Part shown: positions 52,858 through 62,191 of the stretch, in pieces | Layout: each line of letters begins with the position of its first letter | How positions within the stretch are numbered: position 1 is the stretch's first letter | Source of the DNA: an uncultured Roseicyclus sp. | Lineage (GTDB): Bacteria; Pseudomonadota; Alphaproteobacteria; Rhodobacterales; Rhodobacteraceae | Reading direction: 5' to 3' | Assembly (NCBI GenBank): GCA_947500415.1 | Contig: CANMRT010000003.1 | Location: 62,001 to 126,000 of the forward strand | Length of the DNA stretch: 64,000 nt | The notes under the pieces: model-generated | Told to the model about the DNA's origin: nothing | The model's database searches: none | What the model saw: the letters and a program-made list of their open reading frames with translations, nothing else | Translations under genes and position numbers: made by a program

Positions 52858-53646
52858 ATGCGCATTCTCATCACCAACGACGACGGCATTAATGCCCCCG
52901 GCCTCAGGGTCCTTCACGCCATCGCCAGCGAAATTGCGGGTGAGGCAAATGTCTGGACGGTCGCGCCAGCGTTCGAGCAATCGGGCGTCGGTCACTGCAT
53001 TTCCTACGTCCACCCGACTTTGATCTCGGAATTCGGCCCGCAACGCTTCGCCGCCGAAGGCTCGCCTGCCGATTGCGTCATAGCGGCCCTTCATGACGTG
53101 ATGAAAGACACGCCGCCCGATCTGATCCTGTCTGGCGTGAACAAGGGCAACAACTCGGCTGAAAACACGCTTTATTCGGGCACCATCGGTGCCGCGATTG
53201 AGGCTGCGATCCAAGGCGTGCCAGCCATCGCGCTGTCGCAATACTACGGCCCTGCCAACATCACCCTCGACAACCCGTTCGAGGCCGCAGCGACCCACGG
53301 CGCAGAAGTGATCCGCAAGATCCTCGCCGCCCCCGGCGCTTTCGATAGCTCGCCCTACAAGCTTTTCTACAATGTGAACTTTCCACCCTGCCCGGCTTCG
53401 GATGTCAAAGGCACACGTGCGGTCGCCCAAGGCTTCCGCGACAACCAGAGCGGCATGGGGATGAAGGCCGATATCGCGCCGAACGGGCGCAAGTTCCTTT
53501 GGATCACCGGCAATCCGCAAAACGTGCCCTCGGGCGCGGACACCGATGCGACTGTCAACATTGGCGGCTACATCTCGGTCACCCCGATGCGCGCCGATCT
53601 GACCGCACGCGACCGTTTGGCGGACCTGAAAGCAGCCGTCGAATGA
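52858..53646 (+). CDS. surE: 5'/3'-nucleotidase SurE
   Basis: A 262-residue metal-dependent nucleotidase with the N-terminal [15 protein letters not shown] (Asp8, Asp9 metal ligands) and SGVNKGNN, the full SurE pattern. It dephosphorylates nucleoside monophosphates and helps stationary-phase survival. Its stop overlaps pcm by 4 bp. Confidence 0.96.
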   Translation: MRILITNDDGINAPGLRVLHAIASEIAGEANVWTVAPAFEQSGVGHCISYVHPTLISEFGPQRFAAEGSPADCVIAALHDVMKDTPPDLILSGVNKGNNSAENTLYSGTIGAAIEAAIQGVPAIALSQYYGPANITLDNPFEAAATHGAEVIRKILAAPGAFDSSPYKLFYNVNFPPCPASDVKGTRAVAQGFRDNQSGMGMKADIAPNGRKFLWITGNPQNVPSGADTDATVNIGGYISVTPMRADLTARDRLADLKAAVE

Positions 53647-54296
53647 CGGACGAGCGGGGCTATGACGCGGAACGCAAGATGCAATTCCTGTTCCAGCTTC
53701 GCCAGAAGGGGATTACCGATACGCGCGTGTTGACCGCGATGGAGAAGGTCGATCGCGGTGCCTATGTGCGCGGACATTTTGCGGCCCGCGCCTACGAGGA
53801 TATGCCGCTGCCGATCAGTTCCGGTCAAACCATCAGCCAGCCCTCTGTTGTGGGCCTGATGACGCAAGCGTTGGATGTGCAACCTCGCGATACGGTGCTG
53901 GAGGTTGGCACAGGGTCCGGCTACCAGGCCGCGATCCTGTCGCATCTTGCCCGCCGCATCTACACCGTCGACCGCCACCGCAACCTGACGCGCGAGGCAG
54001 AGCTGGCTTTCACCCGCGAGGGGCTGGTGAATATTACCGTCATCACCGGTGACGGCTCCTTCGGATTGCCAGATCAGGGGCCCTTTGACCGCATCCTTGT
54101 CACTGCTGCCGCAGAGGACCCACCCGGGCCGCTCATGCAGCAACTCAAAATCGGCGGTGTTATGGTGGTCCCCGTGGGCCAGTCGGATGCAGTGCAAATC
54201 CTCATTAAGGTGACCCGAACAGAAGAGGGCTTCGACTACGAGGAAATCATGCCGGTCCGTTTCGTCCCGCTGGTCGAGGGTGTCGCGCGCGAATAG
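53643..54296 (+). CDS. pcm: Protein-L-isoaspartate O-methyltransferase
   Basis: A 217-residue SAM-dependent repair methyltransferase with [21 protein letters not shown], the SAM motif [14 protein letters not shown], and the C-terminal PVGQ region. It methylates isoaspartyl residues in damaged proteins. It is coupled to surE (ATGA), the usual surE-pcm pair. Confidence 0.96.
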   Translation: MTDERGYDAERKMQFLFQLRQKGITDTRVLTAMEKVDRGAYVRGHFAARAYEDMPLPISSGQTISQPSVVGLMTQALDVQPRDTVLEVGTGSGYQAAILSHLARRIYTVDRHRNLTREAELAFTREGLVNITVITGDGSFGLPDQGPFDRILVTAAAEDPPGPLMQQLKIGGVMVVPVGQSDAVQILIKVTRTEEGFDYEEIMPVRFVPLVEGVARE

Positions 54297-54340
54297 CGTG
54301 CGCTTCAATTCAAGGGACCCCGCGCGAATAGTGTGACCCG

Positions 54341-56455
54341 CTACTCCGCCGGCACGTCGAAAACGCAAAGGTTGCCATTGACACCAGTGCCCACGACCTG
54401 CGCCTCACCGGGCAAGAAAATCGCGTCTTCCATGATGCCGTGCAGCGCCTCGAACCGGACCAATTCCTCGCCGCTTTGCACGTCCCACAGACGCAGGGTC
54501 GAGTCTCCCGAAGCTGTCAAAAGGCGTGCACCGCTGCCATCGAAACGGGCGGATTCGACCGTTATTTCGTGGGTGATTTGCGTCACGACCTCGCCCGTCA
54601 TCACATCGCGCACATAGGTATTCGAACCAGCGTCGTGCAGGTAGTGACGCCCGTCGGGCGATAGCCGGACAAAGTCAATGCGCCGGTCCTCGGTGTCGAG
54701 CGTGTATCCTGCGATGCGCTGCTCCGCCTGCCAGTCGATGATCTGAACATGGTAAGCATCGTCGACGATCAGCAACTGGTTGTCCGGTAGAAAGCGAAGG
54801 TGTGTTGTACGGAGCGGCACTGTACTGATCCTGAGGTTCGCGAGCGTTTCAGCGCTGCCCGCCTCGTAGACCAGCAGCAGGGTTGGTGTCACAAAGGCTG
54901 CGAACTGCCCATCATCTGACATCGCAACGGCCCCTACGGGATGTTCCTCATTGATCACGGCGAATAGCTCTTCGCCCGCATCCACGTCCCACAGGGCGGC
55001 GATGCCTTCGCGGTCCACAGTCATCGCGCGCGTCCCGTCCGGCCCAAGGATCACGTCACGCAAGGGGTAGGAATGCGGCCCAAGGATCGACACTGCCGCC
55101 CCATCGGCCCGTTGGCGGATCTCGACGCTGTTGTTGGCCAGCCATGCGAAGAACCGCCCGCCGTCGCCGCTTAGCCCAATGTCGAGGACCGGTTCTGATA
55201 GCCCTTCGGCCAGCATTGACAGTGCACCACTTGCCACGTCCATCACCTGCACGTCCCGCGTCCGGTTGGCCACGATGAACTCACCATCGGCAAGGACAAT
55301 TTCCGGCGCGAAGCTGCCGCGCGGATCGGTATCGACACACATCAGCGCCGGGGTGGGAGCATTCGCCTTCGATGCATCGTCCACCGACCACATCCAAATA
55401 TCATGGGGGCTGGACGACACGATCACATCCCCGTCCGGCGAAAACGCCACAGCTCGCACTTCACTCCGGTGGGGGGCGTTGAACCCCACAAACGCGCCCG
55501 TCCGCGCCGCAAGTACATAGACCGAGCCATAGGCGCGCCCGATGGCGATCAATTCTCCGTCCGGGCTGAAGGCCACAGTCTTGGTCTCTGTGCCCGCGCG
55601 CGGCTGCAGTTCATAGAGGAACGCTTCAACGTCCAGATCGACAACCGCCACATGCCGTCCCTGCCGGAGCACGGCAAGCGTGCCCTCCGGATTGGTCTGC
55701 ATACTGCGATATCCGGCCCGCCCCAACGACACCCGACGCTCCGAATTTGTGCCGAGCGTGTGGAACTCAATGAAATCCTGCTCTTCCGCTCCGATCACAA
55801 GTTGGTCCTGCGCAGTCAACGCACCCCAAGCCCATCCGCCGCCCGTGCGGATGACTTGCGAAATTTCACCTGAAGTACTGCTCCAGACGCGGAATATGTT
55901 GCTGTTACGGGTCACGACCAGGGCGCCATCAGACGATAGGCCCACGGGCGTGAACCGGCTGTCGTTGTCATCCAGATCGAACTCCTGAATGATCTGCCCG
56001 GTCGCAACCTCGATCAAAGCCGCGTGCCGTCCCCGCCACCCGGCTAGAAGCAGACTGTCATCGTCCGAAAAGATTGGGGCCTCTGCGCGCCGGCCCAAAA
56101 AATCGGACAGATCCTCAAGAATATCGCCGCTTGCGATGTCGCGCAGCTCCAGCTCTCCGCTGGTGCCATAGGTCGCCATGATCTGGCCATTGCCTGCCAC
56201 AACGGCACGCCTGTCTTCGATCTCATAAACAACATCTCCCGACGCCACGTCGAAGACCGACACCCCGATGCCGCCCGTCGGACCGGTCGTCACCACCAGC
56301 CGAGTGCCATCCATCGCATAGGTGATCCCGCCGAAAGACGTGCCGTTGATCGGTGCAAGCTCACGACCGAGAGCGCCGTATTGTGCCAACGCAGGCGAAA
56401 CGCCAATCCAAACACCCGCGACGAGAGCGAAAATCACCCGAAAATGCGTCATCAA
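54341..56455 (-). CDS. Secreted WD40-repeat beta-propeller protein
   Basis: A 704-residue protein with a signal peptide (cleavage after SPALAQ, about residue 25), then repeated WD40-type blades, for example FSPDGELIAIGRAYGSVYVL, FSPDGDVIVSSSPHDIWMWS and TASGDSTLRLWD near the end. About 12-14 blades would make two propellers. It is a periplasmic scaffold of unknown partner. It converges with pcm and lies 51 bp downstream of the kinase gene on the same strand. Confidence 0.82.
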   Translation of the reverse strand: MMTHFRVIFALVAGVWIGVSPALAQYGALGRELAPINGTSFGGITYAMDGTRLVVTTGPTGGIGVSVFDVASGDVVYEIEDRRAVVAGNGQIMATYGTSGELELRDIASGDILEDLSDFLGRRAEAPIFSDDDSLLLAGWRGRHAALIEVATGQIIQEFDLDDNDSRFTPVGLSSDGALVVTRNSNIFRVWSSTSGEISQVIRTGGGWAWGALTAQDQLVIGAEEQDFIEFHTLGTNSERRVSLGRAGYRSMQTNPEGTLAVLRQGRHVAVVDLDVEAFLYELQPRAGTETKTVAFSPDGELIAIGRAYGSVYVLAARTGAFVGFNAPHRSEVRAVAFSPDGDVIVSSSPHDIWMWSVDDASKANAPTPALMCVDTDPRGSFAPEIVLADGEFIVANRTRDVQVMDVASGALSMLAEGLSEPVLDIGLSGDGGRFFAWLANNSVEIRQRADGAAVSILGPHSYPLRDVILGPDGTRAMTVDREGIAALWDVDAGEELFAVINEEHPVGAVAMSDDGQFAAFVTPTLLLVYEAGSAETLANLRISTVPLRTTHLRFLPDNQLLIVDDAYHVQIIDWQAEQRIAGYTLDTEDRRIDFVRLSPDGRHYLHDAGSNTYVRDVMTGEVVTQITHEITVESARFDGSGARLLTASGDSTLRLWDVQSGEELVRFEALHGIMEDAIFLPGEAQVVGTGVNGNLCVFDVPAE

Positions 56456-56506
56456 AAAATATCTCCTGAAAATCTTCCTTTGGCGGGGAGTGCCGGAAAT
56501 CGGCGC

Positions 56507-58486
56507 TTAGTCCCCGCTCAACTGTCCTTTACCAAGCTCCTGAGCAATCACCTGCGCCAACTCGTCGGGCGGGGTGGGCTTTTGCAGTAGCGGAGCTTGC
56601 ACTTCGCCCATCTCGGATGCCGTGAAACCCGTATAGCCCGAGGTGTAGATGACGGGCATCCCGTCGTGGAGGCTGCGCACCAGGCGCGCCAGTTCGAACC
56701 CTCCGGCCTTTCCTGGCATCACCACATCGGTCAGCAAAAGGTCGAATTCGATGCCGGCTTGCACCATTTCCCAGGCCTGTTGACCCGAGGTTGCTGTCAA
56801 AACCTCGTATCCAAGATCCTCCAACACATCGATCATGACCTTGAGCAGCATGAACTCGTCTTCAACGACAAGGATCCGCTCACCATTGCCCCGCTGAACG
56901 GTTTCAAGCGGCATCGCCTCTTCCCGTGCGCCAAGGGCGGTGCCACGTGGCAGGGTCATCTGCACAGTGGTGCCAACTCCCTCTTCGGAGTAGATCCGAA
57001 GCTCACCATCGGACTGACTGATAAAGCCATACACGATGGCAAGACCAAGGCCCGTGCCGGAGTTGCTGTCCTTTGTCGTGAAGAAAGGATCGGTACAGCG
57101 AGCAACGGTTTCTTCATCCATCCCCGGCCCGTTGTCCGAAACGCTGATCTCAACGTAGCGAAAGCTTGAGCCTTCCGCAGCCGCATCCGCGCCCTGCTTT
57201 TCGTCCAACTCCACGCCCGCCGCGCGCACCGGCCGGGCCCGGATTTCGATCCGATTGCCCTTACCGGACCGCAACATGGCATCACGCGCATTCAACGTCA
57301 GGTTCATGAGCGCTGTTTCAAGCTGGGTCTGATCACAGAAATGGCGCAGGTCCGGATCGCTGACCGCCAGATCAATCTCGATCTGTTCTTCCATCATCGG
57401 GCGCACGAGCGTTTCGAATTCATCGAAAATATCGCTGGTCTGCCGGACGCTTGCCAAGCCGGGCTGACGTCGGGCGAAGGCCAAAAGGCGTGTCGTCAGC
57501 GCTGATCCCCGCTGGATGGAGCCTGCAGCCGATTCCAGATACCCGCGCCGACGATCCGGGTCTTCGGCCTTGCTTGCAAGGTCCACGGCATAAAGCAGCG
57601 AGGCCAGCAGGTTGTTGAAATCATGCGCTATACCACCCGTAAGCTGCCCCAAAGCATCCAAGCGGTTCTTGCGCTCGATCACCTGTCGGTTGCGTTCTTC
57701 GTTTGAGACGTCGTCAATGACCAGAACCATGTGGACACCACTTTCAGAGTGGTCGACCTCGGCGTTTCCGACCCGCACATAACGGGCCTCGTCCGAGCCC
57801 GCCACCCGACGCATCAAATGGGTCTCACCGTGCAGCATGTGGCCCGACTTGGCACGTTCCAACGGGTCTGCGCTGGCAATCAGGGGCTGCATCGTCTCCG
57901 GGTCGAGGAAACGAATGGCCTCCGGCCAATCGAAGGGGACCATGTCGCTAAGCCCGCCCAACATATGGCGCGCCTGATTGTTGATCCGCACGATCCGTCC
58001 GTCGACATCGAGGGCCACAATCCCGCTGCTGGCCGCGTTGAAAATCGTTTCCATCTCATGGTTGACCGCCCCAAGCTCTGCCGCCGCCTGCTTTTGATCC
58101 GTAATGTCTGTCGCGACCCCGATATGACGCAGGACTGAGCCGTCTTCGTCACGTTCAAACAATGCATCATATGACAGCAACCAGACCCAATGGCCGCCCT
58201 TGTGCCGCATACGGTATTCGACGGTCAGAACCTCGTCGTCGGCAATGCGCTGGATCGCACCAAAATGTTCACCGACGCGACCCAGATCTTCTGGATGACA
58301 GAGCGACGGCATCAACGCGTCGCCCATCTTTTGGATTTCTGCCGCGCTATATCCCAGCAGATCCCCCAGTGACCGGTTGGCATATTCATTGGACTGCGTT
58401 TTCTGATTGAAGACGTAAATGACGTTCGGAACGATCCCGACGACTTTCTCTAGAAACGGCGCCGCGTCCCACTTGTCCGTTGGCAT
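56507..58486 (-). CDS. Hybrid PAS sensor histidine kinase with receiver domain
   Basis: A 659-residue cytoplasmic hybrid kinase with two PAS domains (about 15-130 and 143-262), a HisKA-type dimer with phospho-His288 (GGIAHDFNN), HATPase with Asn399 (LNARDAM) and GTGLGLAIVYG, then a receiver with Asp587 (LLTDVVMPG) and Lys636. No membrane helix, so it senses an internal cue through PAS. The FixL/general-stress-type organisation suggests output to an unlinked phosphotransferase. No response-regulator gene is adjacent. Confidence 0.92.
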   Translation of the reverse strand: MPTDKWDAAPFLEKVVGIVPNVIYVFNQKTQSNEYANRSLGDLLGYSAAEIQKMGDALMPSLCHPEDLGRVGEHFGAIQRIADDEVLTVEYRMRHKGGHWVWLLSYDALFERDEDGSVLRHIGVATDITDQKQAAAELGAVNHEMETIFNAASSGIVALDVDGRIVRINNQARHMLGGLSDMVPFDWPEAIRFLDPETMQPLIASADPLERAKSGHMLHGETHLMRRVAGSDEARYVRVGNAEVDHSESGVHMVLVIDDVSNEERNRQVIERKNRLDALGQLTGGIAHDFNNLLASLLYAVDLASKAEDPDRRRGYLESAAGSIQRGSALTTRLLAFARRQPGLASVRQTSDIFDEFETLVRPMMEEQIEIDLAVSDPDLRHFCDQTQLETALMNLTLNARDAMLRSGKGNRIEIRARPVRAAGVELDEKQGADAAAEGSSFRYVEISVSDNGPGMDEETVARCTDPFFTTKDSNSGTGLGLAIVYGFISQSDGELRIYSEEGVGTTVQMTLPRGTALGAREEAMPLETVQRGNGERILVVEDEFMLLKVMIDVLEDLGYEVLTATSGQQAWEMVQAGIEFDLLLTDVVMPGKAGGFELARLVRSLHDGMPVIYTSGYTGFTASEMGEVQAPLLQKPTPPDELAQVIAQELGKGQLSGD

Positions 58487-58701
58487 CCCCGGCTCTCCTA
58501 ACCGCGATCCGTGCGCATCACCTCTAGCACAACAATCGACATTGCGTCATGGGAATAGCCGTTTCGCTTAGCGAACCCCCGCCCATCGGACCCTTGCGGG
58601 GCATCCCTCTTCCGATTTCCCCTTTTCCGGTGTATTCTGGTTTGCAAAACAAGATGCAAAGGCCCGATACGAGGCCGACATTTGAGGAAGGTCCGAGCGC
58701 C

Positions 58702-59826
58702 ATGCGCCTGCCGATTAGTCAATTCGCCCGCCGCAGCCTGTTTCTGCTGGCGCCCTTGGCCCTTGCTGCCTGTGTCGGCGCGCCTTCGGAATGGGATTTC
58801 GATTTCCGCCCCAATGCCCCGCGCGGCGAGGCCGTGACCGCGGACCGGCCCGATCCCGATGATCGCGGCCTGATCTCTTACGAAAGCTATCAGGTCGCCA
58901 TCGCGCGCCGGGGCGACACTGTGGCCGACGTGGCCACGCGCATCGGCCTTGGTGCAGACGAATTGGCCGGCTTCAACGGACGCTCGGCCGCAGATGCGCT
59001 GAGGGATGGGGAAGTCCTGGCGCTGCCCCGCCGTGTGACTGGCGGCACCACACCCGGCGCGGGCAATGGCAATATTGCAGACATTGCGCGGGGCGCTATC
59101 GACGCCGCCGACGCTGCGAACCCGACGGTTGCGGGCCCACAATTGCCTGCAGGTCAGGAACCCGTCCGCCACCGCATCGCGCGCGGCGAAACCGCCTATT
59201 CCGTGGCCCGCCTCTACGGTGTGTCGGTGCGCAGCCTGGCCGAATGGAACGGCCTTGGCCCCGATCTCGCCGTGCGCGAGGGGCAGTTTCTGCTGATCCC
59301 CATCGTCATCGAAAATGCCGCAGCCCCCGATGCAACCGAACCGGGGACCTCCGTGGCACCGCTGCCGCCGTCGTCTTCTGCGCCGCTTCCAGGCAGCATC
59401 GAAAGCGCAACATTGCCGGATCTTGAGGGCACGGGCACAGGCACGCCTGCGCCAGCCCCGGCAGCGCCCCAACAATCCGCCGCGCGGCTTATCCGGCCCG
59501 TCGAAGGCTCCATCCTGCGCAACTACGGTTCGGGCAACGAGGGCATCGACATCGGTGCGTCCGCCGGCACGCCGGTCCGTGCCGCCGCCGACGGCACCGT
59601 GGCGGCCATCACTCAAGACACCGATCAGGTGCCGATCCTAGTTGTGCGGCATGCCGATGGGCTCTTGACGGTCTACGCCAACATCCAGAACATCCGCGTC
59701 AGCCGAGGCGACAGCGTCAGTCGCGGGGCCACAGTGGCCGAAGTTGGCTCAGGCGATCCGTCGTTCCTGCACTTCGAAGTGCGACGCGGGTTTGAGGCTG
59801 TTGACCCGTCAGACTACCTGCCATGA
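58702..59826 (+). CDS. nlpD: LysM/LytM lipoprotein, NlpD-like amidase activator
   Basis: A 374-residue lipoprotein (lipobox LALAAC, Cys24) with two LysM peptidoglycan-binding domains (about 62-110 and 154-202), a Pro/Ala-rich linker and a C-terminal M23/LytM domain (about 262-374). The zinc site is degenerate: Asn279, Asn327 and Phe355 replace three of the usual His, while Asp283 and His357 remain. Like E. coli NlpD it should switch on cell-wall amidases rather than cut peptidoglycan. It belongs with surE-pcm. Confidence 0.88.
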   Translation: MRLPISQFARRSLFLLAPLALAACVGAPSEWDFDFRPNAPRGEAVTADRPDPDDRGLISYESYQVAIARRGDTVADVATRIGLGADELAGFNGRSAADALRDGEVLALPRRVTGGTTPGAGNGNIADIARGAIDAADAANPTVAGPQLPAGQEPVRHRIARGETAYSVARLYGVSVRSLAEWNGLGPDLAVREGQFLLIPIVIENAAAPDATEPGTSVAPLPPSSSAPLPGSIESATLPDLEGTGTGTPAPAPAAPQQSAARLIRPVEGSILRNYGSGNEGIDIGASAGTPVRAAADGTVAAITQDTDQVPILVVRHADGLLTVYANIQNIRVSRGDSVSRGATVAEVGSGDPSFLHFEVRRGFEAVDPSDYLP

Positions 59827-59848
59827 CACGTCGACTTGTTAACACTTT

Positions 59849-59875
59849 CTGAGCGGAATTACCCATTCCGCTCAG
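59849..59875. terminator. Strong stem-loop after nlpD
   Basis: A perfect 11 bp stem CTGAGCGGAAT/ATTCCGCTCAG with a 5 nt loop, 22 bp past the nlpD stop. No T-run follows on the + strand, so it may terminate weakly or protect the 3' end. Confidence 0.5.
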
Positions 59876-60020
59876 CATGTTATCGGAGCACTCAACCACA
59901 GGTTGCGGCCAAGTTCTGCCGACCTCGTCACGTTCACGCAGCTCTGATTTTGCGCGGAACGCGGTTTTGCGGCACACTATCCACATCGTAGATCGCATTT
60001 CCCAGATCAGGAGGCCGCCC

Positions 60021-61247
60021 ATGTGGGACCGCATCCTTGACCGCATGTTGCGCGATTTCATCAAGGCGCGCGCACTTGCTTTGACGTATCCCGACGGCAC
60101 CCGCCGCGTGTATGGCGAGGCGGATGCCACGCCTATCGAAGTCACGCTCCATGACCCCACACTGCCTCGCCGCATCGTCACCAACACCGACCTCGCGGTG
60201 GGAGAGGCCTACATGGATGGCCGCCTCACCATCGGGCAGGACGATCTGGAGGGCTTTCTCGCCTGTGCCACCGCCAATGCGGGCATCGGCGATGATGTCT
60301 GGTGGCGGCGCGCCACGGCGCTGATCTTCAAGGCGCGACGCCGCTTCGACCAATGGAACCCGGCCCACCGCGCCCGCGAAAACGTGGCGCATCATTATGA
60401 CCTCAGCTCTGAGCTCTACGACCTCTTCCTCGACGCCGACCGGCAATATTCCTGCGGTTACTTCCCCGACCCCTCCATGTCGCTCGACGCCGCGCAGGAG
60501 GCCAAGAAGCACCATATTGCAGGCAAGTTACTGTTAGTGCCGGATATGGAAGTGCTGGAAATCGGCTGCGGCTGGGGCGGCATGGCCTTGACGCTCGCCC
60601 GCGACTACGGCGCGCGTGTGCTTGGTGTGACCCTGTCCGAAGAACAGCACCGCATCGCAACACAGCGCGCGGCAGATGTTGGCCTGCAAAACCGCGTCCA
60701 GTTTGAGCTACGCGATTACCGCGAGGTGACGGGCGAATTCGACCGCGTCGTTTCCATCGGCATGTTCGAACATGTGGGCGTGCCCCATTACGTCGAATAC
60801 TTCCGAAACGTCCGCGACCGGTTGAAAGAAGATGGCGTGGCCCTGATCCACACCATCGGGCGCGCCTATGTGCCCGGCCACACCTCCCCCTTCATCCAGA
60901 AATACATCTTCCCTGGCGGTTATTGCCCGGCGCTGTCCGAGATGTCTTCAGCGGTCGAGAAATCCGGCCTCTACTCCTGCGATGTGGAGGTCTGGCGCCT
61001 GCACTACGCAGAGACGCTTCGCCACTGGCACGACCGTTTTGTCGCCAACGAAGACCGTGCCCGTGCGCTTTACGACGATCGCTTTTGCCGCATGTGGCGC
61101 TATTACCTGAAGGCAGCGGAGGTCACGTTCCGCTATAACCGTCAATGCGTGTTCCAGTATCAATTGGCCAAACGGCAAGAGGCCGTGCCGCTGAGCCGGG
61201 ATTACCTCTACCGGCATCCAAAACGCGACCGCCTCGCCGCCGAGTAG
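60021..61247 (+). CDS. cfa: Cyclopropane-fatty-acyl-phospholipid synthase
   Basis: A 408-residue SAM-dependent enzyme that adds a methylene bridge to unsaturated phospholipid acyl chains at the inner membrane. It shows AHHYDLSSELYDLFLD, the SAM motif EIGCGWGGMALTLA, MFEHVG, and FIQKYIFPGGYCPALSE with the conserved active-site region. The length is normal. An AGGAGG ribosome site precedes ATG 60021. It is a single gene; the 194 bp upstream hold the nlpD hairpin. Confidence 0.93.
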   Translation: MWDRILDRMLRDFIKARALALTYPDGTRRVYGEADATPIEVTLHDPTLPRRIVTNTDLAVGEAYMDGRLTIGQDDLEGFLACATANAGIGDDVWWRRATALIFKARRRFDQWNPAHRARENVAHHYDLSSELYDLFLDADRQYSCGYFPDPSMSLDAAQEAKKHHIAGKLLLVPDMEVLEIGCGWGGMALTLARDYGARVLGVTLSEEQHRIATQRAADVGLQNRVQFELRDYREVTGEFDRVVSIGMFEHVGVPHYVEYFRNVRDRLKEDGVALIHTIGRAYVPGHTSPFIQKYIFPGGYCPALSEMSSAVEKSGLYSCDVEVWRLHYAETLRHWHDRFVANEDRARALYDDRFCRMWRYYLKAAEVTFRYNRQCVFQYQLAKRQEAVPLSRDYLYRHPKRDRLAAE

Positions 61248-61254
61248 TGTCCGT

Positions 61255-61938
61255 TCAAGCCGCCAAATTACCCAGCCCGCAAAATACGGGCTCCAGCCGG
61301 TCGACGATATGCGTCACGCCGCTGGGAAAGCTGCGGTTGCGGGCGACTTCACCGGGGAACCCGACGCATTCGACCCCGGCCGCAACGGCCGATTGCGCGC
61401 TTTCCGGCGTATCCTCAATGGCAATCGCCTCCCCGGAGCCCACGCCAAGATGCGTCAGGGCCACGCGGTAGATTTCCGGCGATGGCTTACTGTCCGTCAC
61501 AAGATCACGATCCCCAACAAATGCGAAATCGCTGCGCGCCAGCTTGCCGCCCAACCCCTCAAAAATCAGATCGACTGTGTCGCTTCCGGTGGTGGTCACA
61601 AACCCAAGCGCAATATCCGCCGCCTTGGCCCGTTCGATCACCTCCGCCACACCGGCCCGCAACTCCAACCCCTCTTGCACCACCAGCGCGCGAAAATGCG
61701 CGACCTTGGCGCGATGCAGGCGATCGGCATCAACTTCCACACCCTTGTTCTCCGCGTAATCCGCAATCCGATCCTTGCCGCCCGGCTTGTGCAGCATCTC
61801 GCGATACGCTTCCCGGCCCCATTCCCAATCCAGCCCGGCATCCCGAAACGCGGCGTTGAACGCCTGTCGCTGCAAGTGAGACGTCTCGCTCAAAGTGCCG
61901 ATGGCACCAAAAAGCAAAGCCTTGGGTTGAGTGGTCAT
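61255..61938 (-). CDS. HAD-superfamily protein lacking the motif I aspartates
   Basis: A 227-residue HAD-IA-like protein. Motif II (FVTTTGS), motif III Lys (SKPSPEIY) and motif IV (AIEDTPES) are intact, but motif I reads LLFGAIGTLSE: Gly11 replaces the nucleophile Asp and Ile13 the acid/base Asp. A phosphatase reaction by the normal route is therefore unlikely; the protein may bind a phosphorylated ligand. The start is ATG 61938 or 61944. It converges on cfa with an 8 bp gap. Confidence 0.82.
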   Translation of the reverse strand: MTTQPKALLFGAIGTLSETSHLQRQAFNAAFRDAGLDWEWGREAYREMLHKPGGKDRIADYAENKGVEVDADRLHRAKVAHFRALVVQEGLELRAGVAEVIERAKAADIALGFVTTTGSDTVDLIFEGLGGKLARSDFAFVGDRDLVTDSKPSPEIYRVALTHLGVGSGEAIAIEDTPESAQSAVAAGVECVGFPGEVARNRSFPSGVTHIVDRLEPVFCGLGNLAA

Positions 61939-62191
61939 GGGCATGGCCTTTCGCAAAAGCGCATTCCAGCGCGTTGAAGGGGCATGTGATCGCGTCACAC
62001 CAAGGGCAAACATGGCGCACTCCCGTTTGGTTCCAAGGCATCGTTAGGCAGAATTCCTAAACAGGCCCTCAACTTCGCAATCCGCCCCCGATTTCACAGC
62101 CTTCCGCCCTTGCGCCCACGCGCCCCCTGACTATAACGCGGACAGTTTGCCCGCAGGCCAGCCGGGCAAGGTCATAGCGTCGGGGGACACC

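Noticed and set aside
54284-54336. Direct repeat GCGCGAATAG with near copy about 40 bp on
   Set aside because: Short, only two copies, one of them inside the 3' end of pcm; more likely local duplication than a functional site.
56680-56710. tRNA-like CCAGTTCGAACC
   Set aside because: Resembles a T-loop only by chance; it is inside the receiver domain of the kinase gene and no acceptor or anticodon stem can be formed around it.
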